NCBI GenBank assembly: GCA_946221975.1
Contig: CAMIGT010000105.1
Location: forward strand, 1 to 5,839
Source: an uncultured Blastococcus sp.
GTDB taxonomy: Bacteria; Actinomycetota; Actinomycetes; Mycobacteriales; Antricoccaceae
Direction: 5' to 3'
Length of the DNA: 5,839 nt
Shown in pieces: positions 1 to 5,839 of the stretch (its first letter is position 1; the number at the start of each line of letters is the position of its first letter). The notes beneath the pieces were generated by a model that was not told the origin of the DNA, made no database searches, and worked only from the letters and a program-made list of their open reading frames with translations. The translations under genes were made by a program, and so were the position numbers.

Positions 1-1081
<1,081 letters not shown>

Positions 1082-1264
1082 GGGTCCTCGCTCTCCTCGG
1101 CGAGCCAAGGGCACCAGCGGCCGCTGAACGCGAGGTGAATGCGACCTGTCGAGAGCAGCGAGACAGCTCGGTGAGGGCGCCGATGACCTGCGGCGATAGG
1201 AATCTGGGCTATCGCGATAGGTGAACCCGATGGGTGGCGCGCGGGCCGGTGTCATGCTTGAGCC
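1082..1264. promoter_or_regulatory. Divergent intergenic region between the ABC ATPase and lysR-type genes
   Basis: This 183-bp gap must hold the promoters for both divergent genes. I cannot place a convincing -35/-10 pair for either. A short inverted repeat, CTGTC (1146-1150) and GACAG (1162-1166) with an 11-bp spacer, lies in the middle. The stronger palindromic element at 1193-1221 is listed separately. The LysR start has no clear Shine-Dalgarno sequence, so its message may be leaderless or weakly translated. Confidence 0.6.
1193..1221. promoter_or_regulatory. Candidate LysR-type operator: palindrome plus third half-site
   Basis: CTATCGCGATAG at 1209-1220 is a perfect 12-bp palindrome. 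A further half-site, GCGATAGG, lies at 1193-1200 and is repeated exactly at 1214-1221, a 21-bp shift or about two helical turns. The outer pair also reads as an inverted repeat, GCGATAG, 9 bp, CTATCGC. LysR-type regulators typically bind interrupted dyads as tetramers in the gap between their own gene and a divergent target. The element lies 43 bp before the lysR start and about 110 bp from the ABC start, the usual layout for self-repression plus activation of the divergent gene. That it binds this regulator is inference. Confidence 0.5.
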
Positions 1265-2185
1265 ATGGACCTTCGACTGCTCGAGTCGTTCGTCGCGCTC
1301 GCGCGGGTGCGGCACATGGGACGCGCGGCGCGCGAGCTGCACGTCTCGCAGCCGACGCTCACCTCGCACCTGAAGCGTCTTGAGTCCGAGGTCGGAGCCG
1401 AGCTGTTCCAGCGGCGACCAAGCGGGCTCGAGCTCACCGCCGCCGGAACGGCGCTCGTGCCGCACGCACTGGACATGCTGCGTCGGATGCGGCGCGCCCG
1501 CGACGACGTGGTCGCGGCCGCGCACGGCGCCCAGGGGTCGCTGCGGATCGGCTACAACCACGTCGCCGGTCGACGCGTGCTGCCGGGCCTGATCCGGCAC
1601 CTCGCCCAGACCCATCCCGGGCTGGCGGTCACCACCTGGGAACGCCGCACCGGTCCGCAGATCGCCGGGATCGGCGCCGGCGAGCTCGACCTCGGCTTCA
1701 GCTACGGCTACCCCAACGACCGTCGCTTCGCACACCGCCGCGTGGACGTCCAGATCCCGATCGTCGGAATCATCGGGCGCGACCACCCGCTCGCCGGGAG
1801 GGTGAGCGTGCCGGTCGCCGAGCTCGACAGCCACTCCTGCGTGCTCTTTGACCGGCCGCGGAGCCCCCAGATGTACGACGCCATCATCGCGAGCGCCCGC
1901 GCGGCCGGTGTCACCCTCGACGTGGCCGCGGTCGCGGATGATCCCGGCGCCAGCGGTCAGCTGGCAGTCGCGCGGGGCCTCGTGGGGTTTGCGTCCGAGG
2001 TCAGGGCAGACGCGCTGGGCACCGAGCCCGATGCGCCGATCGCCGTGAGGCTCGTCGATCCGACCCCGACCGTCGACCTGTACGCGGTCTGGCTTGGCGA
2101 GCGAGCGGACGAGGCACCGTTGAGAGAATCCCTGCGGTGGCTGGAATCTGCGACCTTCCCGACGGCTGAGGCTGAGTCGGCGTAA
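1265..2185 (+). CDS. LysR-family transcriptional regulator
   Basis: This 306-aa protein has the length and two-domain layout of LysR-type regulators. The N-terminal winged HTH covers about residues 1-60; the helix-turn-helix is at about 18-37 (MGRAARELHVSQPTLTSHLK), followed by the family-typical RLESEVGAELFQR and LTAAG stretches. A linker helix (about 62-88) precedes the periplasmic-binding-protein-like effector domain, which begins at GSLRIGYN (91-98) and runs to about 295. Segments such as ELDLGFSYG and GRDHPLAG occupy positions normal for this domain. The effector cannot be read from sequence. The ATG at 1265 gives the canonical MDLRLLESFVALA start, though no good Shine-Dalgarno precedes it. 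It is divergent from the ABC ATPase, and asnB begins only 38 bp after its stop, so it could control the transporter, itself and asnB. The targets are inferred from position only. Confidence 0.93.
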   Translation: MDLRLLESFVALARVRHMGRAARELHVSQPTLTSHLKRLESEVGAELFQRRPSGLELTAAGTALVPHALDMLRRMRRARDDVVAAAHGAQGSLRIGYNHVAGRRVLPGLIRHLAQTHPGLAVTTWERRTGPQIAGIGAGELDLGFSYGYPNDRRFAHRRVDVQIPIVGIIGRDHPLAGRVSVPVAELDSHSCVLFDRPRSPQMYDAIIASARAAGVTLDVAAVADDPGASGQLAVARGLVGFASEVRADALGTEPDAPIAVRLVDPTPTVDLYAVWLGERADEAPLRESLRWLESATFPTAEAESA

Positions 2186-2223
2186 GGTCGAGGAGTCAGC
2201 AAACCCAAAGGGGACTCCCAGTC

Positions 2224-3726
2224 ATGTGTGGCGTTGTCGCCATCTTCGACCCGACCAACCGGCTAGGCGATGCCGAGCGAGACGCCACCGGACAACGCAT
2301 GCTCGACCGCGTGCGGCATCGGGGACCAGACGGCATCGGACACCGCCAGGTAGGCGTGACGTGGCTCGGGCACACTCGGCTCGCCATCGTCGACCTCGCC
2401 GAAGGAGACCAGCCCATCGGCTCGGGCGAGGGTCACTGGCTGGTCGCCAACGGCGAGATCTACAACCACGAGGACATCCGCGCCGAGACGTCGTACCCGT
2501 TCGTCACCGACTCCGACAGCGAGGTCGCGCTGGCCGCGGTGTTGTCGGACAACCCCGCAGCGCTCGGTGATCTTCGCGGCATGTTCGCCTTCATCGTCGC
2601 CGATGAGGACGGAGGAGCGGTCGTCGTCCGCGACCCGGTGGGCGTGAAGCCGTTGTACTGGGCCCAGGTCGACGGTGTCGTCTACTTCGCGAGTGAGGTG
2701 GGTGCCTTCGACGCCGGGATCCGTGAGCGCATCCGGGAGTTCCCGCCGGGGTGCCGGTGGGACCAGACCGGCACGCTCACCCGGTTCCGCGACCTGCATG
2801 TGCCGGCCGACCTCATCGCCTCGCGCGACGACGCGATCACGCTGATCCGCGAGACCACGATCGACTGCGTACGACGCCGCATGATGGCCGACGTACCCGT
2901 CGGCGTCTTCCTGTCCGGCGGGCTTGACTCCAGCCTCGTGGCGGCGATCATGGCCGGCTCCGCGCCGCCGCGCACGATCCACTCGTTTGCCGCCGGCACC
3001 GCGTCGTCAAGTGACCTCGCCGCCGCGCGTGCCGTCGCCGAGCACGTCGGGACCATCCATCACGAGCTGGTCTATACCGCTGACGACGTCGTGCGAGCGC
3101 TCCCGGCCGTGGTCGGATGCATCGAGTCCTACGAGCCGTCCCTGGTGCGCAGCGCTGTGCCCAACTACCTCCTGTCGCAGATGACCGCGCAGACCGTGAA
3201 GGTGGTGCTGACCGGTGAGGGAGCCGACGAGCTGTTCGCCGGTTACGACCACTTCCGGGAGATCACCGACCCCGAGGCGCTTCGCGATGCGTTGGTCGAG
3301 GGGATCTTTGGGCTGCACAACCTGAACCTCCAGCGCGCTGACCGGGTCACGATGGCCCATGGTCTGGAGGCGCGGGTGCCGTTTCTGGACCGCGATCTGG
3401 TCAACCTCGCCGCCCGCATCGCGATCGAGTGGAAGCTGCCGGGCGAGCATGGACAGGAGAAGGCCCTGCTCCGGGAGGCGTTCGACGGCTGGCTTCCGCA
3501 CGAGCTGCTGTGGCGACCGAAGGAGCAGTTTGGCGACGGCAGCGGGACCGCCGACGTCATGCGCGAGAAGGCGCTCTCGCTCGTGCCGGACTCCGGGTGG
3601 CGCGACGAGCGGGTCGCCGGGCTGCCGCAGCCGCGGTCGCGCGAAGAGCTTGCCTACCAGCGGATGTTTGCCGACCACCTAGCCGGAGTGAGCCCCGACC
3701 TGCTGGGCAGGTTCGCCACCGCGTAA
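2224..3726 (+). CDS. asnB: Asparagine synthetase, glutamine-hydrolysing (AsnB type)
   Basis: This enzyme would make asparagine from aspartate, glutamine and ATP in the cytoplasm. The 500-aa protein starts MCGVVAIFD: Cys2, exposed after Met removal, is the class II amidotransferase nucleophile. The glutaminase domain (about 1-190) keeps RHRGPDG (31-37), HTRLAIVDL with R52, NGEIYNH (76-82) and DSDSE (96-100). The synthetase domain has the PP-loop SGGLDSS (231-237), GEGADELFAGY (331-341), GLEARVPFLD (380-389) and RPKEQFGDG (431-439). The last two are hallmarks of true AsnB rather than beta-lactam synthetase-like relatives. At 500 aa it is shorter than the 550-aa E. coli enzyme, but no motif is lost. 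AAAGGGGA at 2207-2214, 9 nt before the ATG, supports the start, and the required Cys2 fixes it. The 38-bp gap after lysR permits co-transcription. A role in modifying a natural product or cell-wall peptide cannot be excluded, but nothing nearby suggests it. Confidence 0.93.
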   Translation: MCGVVAIFDPTNRLGDAERDATGQRMLDRVRHRGPDGIGHRQVGVTWLGHTRLAIVDLAEGDQPIGSGEGHWLVANGEIYNHEDIRAETSYPFVTDSDSEVALAAVLSDNPAALGDLRGMFAFIVADEDGGAVVVRDPVGVKPLYWAQVDGVVYFASEVGAFDAGIRERIREFPPGCRWDQTGTLTRFRDLHVPADLIASRDDAITLIRETTIDCVRRRMMADVPVGVFLSGGLDSSLVAAIMAGSAPPRTIHSFAAGTASSSDLAAARAVAEHVGTIHHELVYTADDVVRALPAVVGCIESYEPSLVRSAVPNYLLSQMTAQTVKVVLTGEGADELFAGYDHFREITDPEALRDALVEGIFGLHNLNLQRADRVTMAHGLEARVPFLDRDLVNLAARIAIEWKLPGEHGQEKALLREAFDGWLPHELLWRPKEQFGDGSGTADVMREKALSLVPDSGWRDERVAGLPQPRSREELAYQRMFADHLAGVSPDLLGRFATA

Positions 3727-3748
3727 CCGGCGTGTGAGGTTGCTGTGA

Positions 3749-3777
3749 GGCGATTTCGGGTTCGTGGAACAATCGCC
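3749..3777 (+). terminator. Hairpin downstream of asnB, possible terminator
   Basis: GGCGATT (3749-3755) pairs perfectly with AATCGCC (3771-3777). Inside it, GTTC (3760-3763) pairs with GAAC (3767-3770) around a 3-nt loop, leaving a 4-nt bulge. It starts 22 bp after the asnB stop. No T-tract follows, so it would be a U-less terminator of the kind proposed for actinobacteria, or simply an mRNA 3'-end structure. Just before and into it, TGTGAGG is repeated at 3733-3739 and 3744-3750 (11-bp period), of unknown meaning. Confidence 0.4.
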
Positions 3778-3849
3778 GACACCCGGTCGCTGTCTTGGGT
3801 ATGAGCGGAAGCAAGCCCGCCATCTCGACCGGGGCCTGATGCCCACCGC

Positions 3850-3855
3850 AAGGAG
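3850..3855 (+). promoter_or_regulatory. Shine-Dalgarno that sets the start of the MT0933-like gene
   Basis: AAGGAG lies 10 nt before the ATG at 3866. It decides between this start and an in-frame ATG at 3764, which has no such signal and would add 34 residues with no family resemblance. Confidence 0.75.
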
Positions 3856-3865
3856 TGATGAACGC

Positions 3866-4063
3866 ATGTCGAAGCTGAACCGAATCCTGCAGAAGGCCCA
3901 GCAGTACGCGCAGAAGAACCCCGACAAGGTCGGCAAGTACGCCGACAAGGCGGCAAACTTCGCCGACAAGCGTACGAAGGGCAAGTACAGCGGCCAGATT
4001 GCCGGCGCCAAGCGCAAGCTCGACTCCTTCACCGGAAACGACCGCTCGCGCGACCCGCGCTAA
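3866..4063 (+). CDS. Small Lys-rich MT0933/Rv0909-like 'antitoxin' family protein, probably C-terminally shortened
   Basis: The 65-aa product is basic and predicted to be almost wholly helical. NPDKVGKYADKAANFADKRT (18-37) followed by KGKYSGQI resembles the repeated DK-x-x-x-x-DKA and TGGKY pattern of the MT0933-like antitoxin family (Pfam PF14013 by my recollection; no search was run). Rv0909 of M. tuberculosis is annotated as an antitoxin paired with Rv0910. No Rv0910-like partner lies beside this gene: asnB is upstream and an SDR downstream. Many members of the family occur alone, so a toxin-antitoxin role should not be assumed. No signal peptide or membrane segment is visible. The AAGGAG at 3850 supports the ATG at 3866. 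The frame ends SRDPR-TAA, yet continues in coding-like sequence to a second TAA at 4124-4126, listed separately. Confidence 0.75.
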   Translation: MSKLNRILQKAQQYAQKNPDKVGKYADKAANFADKRTKGKYSGQIAGAKRKLDSFTGNDRSRDPR

Positions 4064-4126
4064 AACGACCCCCGCTATGACGACCGTGGTCCGCAGGGCG
4101 GCAACCCGCAGGGCGGCAGCTGGTAA
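4064..4126 (+). pseudogene. In-frame coding-like tail beyond the TAA of the MT0933-like gene
   Basis: Read in the same frame after the stop at 4061-4063, this stretch encodes NDPRYDDRGP then QGGNPQGGSW and a TAA at 4124-4126. Codons are typical of the neighbours, and the product is a Pro/Gly/Gln-rich tail. The text around the stop reads RDPR-stop-NDPRY, as if one DPRY unit had lost its Tyr, which a single TAC or TAT to TAA change would do. I see a probable lost C-terminal tail; a sequencing error or stop readthrough are the alternatives. Confidence 0.5.
4091..4118 (+). repeat. Two tandem 15-bp units (PQGG-x coding)
   Basis: CCGCAGGGCGGCA occurs at 4091-4103 and again at 4106-4118, a 15-bp period that keeps the reading frame. 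In the tail frame it encodes PQGGN then PQGGS. Such in-frame units are the usual product of slippage in low-complexity protein tails and support past coding use of this stretch. Confidence 0.7.
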
Positions 4127-4143
4127 CAGCACCGCCGGGGCCG

Positions 4144-4228
4144 ATCGCCCGCCTCCGCTGGCAGCCCGTTAGCGCTGCTACGTTCGACGTACATTTCGTA
4201 CTTCGAACTACCTGCGGAGGCGGGCGAT
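4144..4228 (+). promoter_or_regulatory. 15-bp perfect inverted repeat sequestering the SDR Shine-Dalgarno and start
   Basis: ATCGCCCGCCTCCGC (4144-4158) is the exact reverse complement of 4214-4228, which contains the GGAGG Shine-Dalgarno (4216-4220) and the AT of the SDR start codon at 4227. In any transcript beginning upstream of about 4144, the ribosome site would lie inside a GC-rich 15-bp stem with a 55-nt apical region. A transcript starting inside the loop would escape it. The repeat is directly visible; translational control is inference. Confidence 0.5.
4182..4208. promoter_or_regulatory. 27-bp near-perfect palindrome, operator-like
   Basis: GTTCGACGTAC (4182-4192) and GTACTTCGAAC (4198-4208) are inverted repeats of 11 bp with one mismatch around a 5-bp spacer, ATTTC. 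Size and AT-rich centre resemble operators of dimeric repressors such as TetR-family proteins. It ends 18 bp before the SDR start, so a bound protein would block an SDR promoter or early elongation. No TetR gene is in the window. It also sits in the loop of the 4144-4228 inverted repeat. Confidence 0.5.
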
Positions 4229-5186
4229 GGACGTTTCAGGACGGATTGCGGTGGTCACCGGCGCGGGCAGCGGGATGGGCCGAGAGCTCACGCTCCAGCT
4301 CGCGGCCTCGGGAGTCCAGGTAGCGGCCGGCGACGTGTCACCCTCGGCGCTGGCGGAGACGCAGTCGCTGGCCGGTGACCTGGACGGACGGGTCACGACC
4401 CATCTGGTCGACGTCTCTGACGAGTCGCAGCAGCAGCGGTTCGCCGATGAGGTGCGCGCCGAGCATCGCACCGACCACATCCACCTGCTCTTCAACAACG
4501 CCGGCATCGGTGGTGTCGGCAGCATGATCACCGATCCGCGCGAGCTGTGGGAGCGCACCTTCGCGATCGACTGGGGCGGGGTGTACCTCGGCGTGCGCAC
4601 GTTTCTGCCGCTGCTGATCGCCGCCGACGAGGCGCGGATCGTGAACACCTCGTCGGTCAACGGCTTCTGGGCGAGCATCGGCCCGCGCCGCGCGCATACG
4701 GCGTACTCGGCGGCGAAGTTCGCGGTCAAGGGCTTCACTGAGGCGCTGATCACCGACCTGCGTCTCAACGCGCCGCACGTGACGTGCGCGTTGGTTATGC
4801 CCGGGCACATCGGCACCGACATCATCGCGAACTCCCGCAAGGTCATCGCCGGCGTCGACTCCGACCGGCTGACCGAGCCAGAGCTCGTCGCGGCCCGCGC
4901 CCGGCTGATCGCTTCCGGGGTGGACGCCCAGCGCCTCAGCGACGAGGACGTGGAGCAGATCGTCGCCGACCGGGCGCGCGAGTTCACCGACAAGGCACCG
5001 ATGACAGCCGCCGAGGCGGCCCGCATCATCTTGGACGGCGTACGCCGTGACCAGTGGCGGATCCTCGTCGGTGACGACGCGCATGAGCTGGATCGCCGCG
5101 TGCGCCGCGACCCGGAAGACGCCTATTCGGTGGAGTTCTACGACTCGTTCGCCAATGCCGCCGGCTGGAGCCTCGGCTCGCTCTAG
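4227..5186 (+). CDS. Classical short-chain dehydrogenase/reductase (SDR), NAD(P)-dependent
   Basis: This cytoplasmic oxidoreductase of 319 aa has a Rossmann fold: TGAGSGMG dinucleotide motif (11-18), Asp36 after the second strand (favouring NAD(H) over NADPH), VDVSD (61-65), NNAG (90-93), TSSV with Ser143, and the catalytic YSAAK (Tyr160, Lys164), then MPGHIGT (191-197). The substrate, probably an alcohol or ketone, cannot be predicted. In the position of the fourth catalytic residue (the Asn of the usual N-x-x-G) the sequence is IDWGG, so Asp115 appears to replace Asn. The region from about 200 to 319 is longer than in a 250-aa core SDR, with a helical insert (about 215-255) and an acidic/basic tail ending YSVEFYDSFANAAGW. 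A strong GGAGG 6 nt before the ATG supports the start but is buried in an inverted repeat. It is probably monocistronic, since a separate TA-like locus starts 46 bp after its stop. Confidence 0.92.
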   Translation: MDVSGRIAVVTGAGSGMGRELTLQLAASGVQVAAGDVSPSALAETQSLAGDLDGRVTTHLVDVSDESQQQRFADEVRAEHRTDHIHLLFNNAGIGGVGSMITDPRELWERTFAIDWGGVYLGVRTFLPLLIAADEARIVNTSSVNGFWASIGPRRAHTAYSAAKFAVKGFTEALITDLRLNAPHVTCALVMPGHIGTDIIANSRKVIAGVDSDRLTEPELVAARARLIASGVDAQRLSDEDVEQIVADRAREFTDKAPMTAAEAARIILDGVRRDQWRILVGDDAHELDRRVRRDPEDAYSVEFYDSFANAAGWSLGSL

Positions 5187-5195
5187 TGCCGAACC

Positions 5196-5230
5196 TATCG
5201 GTATATCGACCCCGATAACCACGACGGTTA
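5196..5230. promoter_or_regulatory. Two inverted repeats just upstream of the HTH-nucleotidyltransferase gene
   Basis: TATCGG (5196-5201) and CCGATA (5212-5217) form one inverted repeat with a 10-bp spacer. TAACC (5216-5220) and GGTTA (5226-5230) form a second with a 5-bp spacer, ending two bases before the ATG. The stretch is AT-richer than its surroundings and includes TATATC at 5202-5207, a possible -10. HTH antitoxins usually repress their own promoter, so these are the natural candidate sites. No good Shine-Dalgarno is seen, so the transcript may be leaderless or have a short leader. Confidence 0.4.
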
Positions 5231-5232
5231 CC

Positions 5233-5685
5233 ATGCTGACTGTGAATATTCGCGCAGAACGGATGGCGGCTGGAATGAGCCAGGCGCAACTGGCGCGTGC
5301 CGCGGAGGTTTCTCAACCGAACCTGTCGGCGTATGAGAACGGCCGACGCCGCCCCACACCTGCTGTGCAGAATCGGATAAGGCGAGCCCTGGCCGGTAAA
5401 CCGTCGATGCGGGTCGAGATGCACCGAACGGCAATTCGTGACCTGGTTGCCCAGCACAACGCCTCCGCTCCCCGCATCATCGGATCGGTCGCGCGCGGCG
5501 AAGACGAGCTCGGCTCCGACCTGGATCTGTTGGTCGAGTTCACCGACGAAGCAACCCTGCTGGATGAGATCGGATTACGCCTGGCATTGCGTGACCTGTT
5601 GCGGATCGAGGTCGACGTCGTTGCCGCCGATTCCGTGCGCGGCGAGATGCGCGATCGAATGCTTCGTGAATCGGTCCCGGTGTGA
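5233..5685 (+). CDS. Xre-type HTH fused to MNT nucleotidyltransferase (MntA-like), probable antitoxin
   Basis: This 150-aa protein joins two domains. Residues 1-54 are a Cro/C1-type HTH (RAERMAAGMSQAQLARAAEV, then SQPNLSAYENGRRRPTP), which would bind DNA and autoregulate. Residues about 60-150 are a minimal nucleotidyltransferase with GS (84-85), ten residues, then DLD (96-98). This is exactly the GSX10DXD motif of MntA antitoxins, with Asp128 in EVDVV as the likely third metal ligand. Known MntA proteins silence HEPN toxins (HepT) by adding AMP to them; that activity here is inference from the intact motif. The start at 5233 gives MLTVNIRAERM; GTG at 5242 is an alternative. The frame is open further upstream but would overlap the SDR. 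Its TGA overlaps the GTG of the next ORF (GTGA), implying translational coupling. Leu115 uses TTA (5575-5577), a rare codon in high-GC actinobacteria and the only one I find in this window's genes. Confidence 0.85.
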   Translation: MLTVNIRAERMAAGMSQAQLARAAEVSQPNLSAYENGRRRPTPAVQNRIRRALAGKPSMRVEMHRTAIRDLVAQHNASAPRIIGSVARGEDELGSDLDLLVEFTDEATLLDEIGLRLALRDLLRIEVDVVAADSVRGEMRDRMLRESVPV

Positions 5686-5819
5686 CGGCGGCGGTAGACA
5701 GAGCCCGTGATGCGGCGCAGCGTGCTGTCGCGGTCTGCGACACGCTCATCGAGCTGACACAGCCCGGTTTCGACGATTTTGCCACCGGGCGGAATCTAGT
5801 GGTCGTCGCAAAAGGCTAG
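5682..5819 (+). CDS. Short ORF coupled to the MNT gene; possible truncated or frameshifted HEPN (HepT-like) toxin
   Basis: A GTG at 5682 overlaps the stop of the HTH-MNT gene by GTGA and opens 45 codons ending in TAG at 5817-5819. The product starts with a helix (VDRARDAAQRAVAVCDTLIE, 5-24), followed by LTQPGFDDFATGRNLVVVAKG. Partners of MNT antitoxins are normally HEPN proteins of about 110-140 aa that begin with such a helix, followed by an F-x-x-D/R-x-x-x-A-V-x-R-N-L region, which the middle of this ORF vaguely recalls. The catalytic RX4HXY motif is not present before the stop. Either the toxin is broken, a frameshift moves the rest to another frame beyond the window, or this is an unrelated small peptide. 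The position and overlap are clear; the HepT identity is a guess. Confidence 0.4.
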   Translation: MTAAVDRARDAAQRAVAVCDTLIELTQPGFDDFATGRNLVVVAKG

Positions 5820-5839
5820 GTCAGGCTACTTCGGTGAGG

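Noticed and set aside
2263..3678. Long open frames on the minus strand opposite asnB
   Set aside because: They are typical high-GC antisense shadows with no recognisable domains, and the plus strand carries a fully conserved enzyme.
3797..3802. GGGTAT resembling the -10 box of SigB/SigF-type stress promoters before the small gene
   Set aside because: No GTTT-like -35 lies at the needed 14-17 bp upstream, so the match is only half a promoter.
3764..3865. In-frame upstream ATG that would lengthen the MT0933-like protein by 34 residues
   Set aside because: No ribosome site precedes it, the extra residues do not resemble the family, and part lies over the asnB downstream hairpin; AAGGAG marks the ATG at 3866.
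4159..4180. Small hairpin (GCAGC 4161-4165 with GCTGC 4174-4178) as a terminator for the upstream gene
   Set aside because: The stem is short with no T-tract and lies within the larger inverted repeat; too weak to call.
5047..5232. Open frame upstream of the HTH-MNT gene, starting inside the SDR gene
   Set aside because: It overlaps 140 bp of the SDR in another frame and encodes Ser/Arg-rich shadow sequence; the HTH domain begins naturally at 5233.
4338..5234. 298-codon minus-strand open frame opposite the SDR gene
   Set aside because: Antisense shadow of high GC third positions; the composition is Val/Arg/Gly-rich without motifs and the SDR on the plus strand has every expected motif.

Overview
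The window is high-GC, densely coded DNA. Its GTG starts, MT0933/Rv0909-like small protein and scarce TTA codons all fit a high-GC actinobacterium. I cannot name the genus. I see no rRNA, tRNA, CRISPR array or insertion sequence.

Left part (1-2185): the minus strand carries nearly all of a MalK/UgpC-type ABC transporter ATPase, cut by the window edge close to its C-terminus. It is divergent from a LysR-family regulator on the plus strand. The 183-bp gap between them holds a 12-bp perfect palindrome (CTATCGCGATAG) and a third copy of the half-site 21 bp away, a credible LysR-type operator.

Middle (2186-4126): 38 bp after lysR comes a complete glutamine-dependent asparagine synthetase (asnB-like, 500 aa) with both active sites intact. 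After a hairpin-containing gap there is a small Lys-rich helical protein (65 aa) of the MT0933-like 'antitoxin' family. Its reading frame runs past the TAA for 20 more coding-like codons (a PQGG-repeat tail) before a second TAA, so the stop looks like a recent nonsense change.

Right part (4127-5839): a classical short-chain dehydrogenase/reductase (319 aa) follows a compact leader. In the leader, a 15-bp perfect inverted repeat pairs with the Shine-Dalgarno sequence and the first two bases of the start codon. A 27-bp near-palindrome sits inside the loop. The last locus is a 150-aa fusion of an Xre-type HTH and a MNT nucleotidyltransferase, carrying the exact GSX10DXD motif of MntA-type antitoxins. 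It overlaps a 45-aa GTG-start ORF in the GTGA manner typical of toxin-antitoxin operons. That short ORF may be the start of a broken or truncated HEPN (HepT-like) partner.

The genes do not form one obvious pathway. They look like adjacent small transcription units: transporter/LysR/asnB on the left, a lone MT0933-family gene, an SDR with unusual leader architecture, and a candidate toxin-antitoxin locus at the right edge. The TA-like locus, the SDR leader and the interrupted tail of the small protein deserve the most attention.
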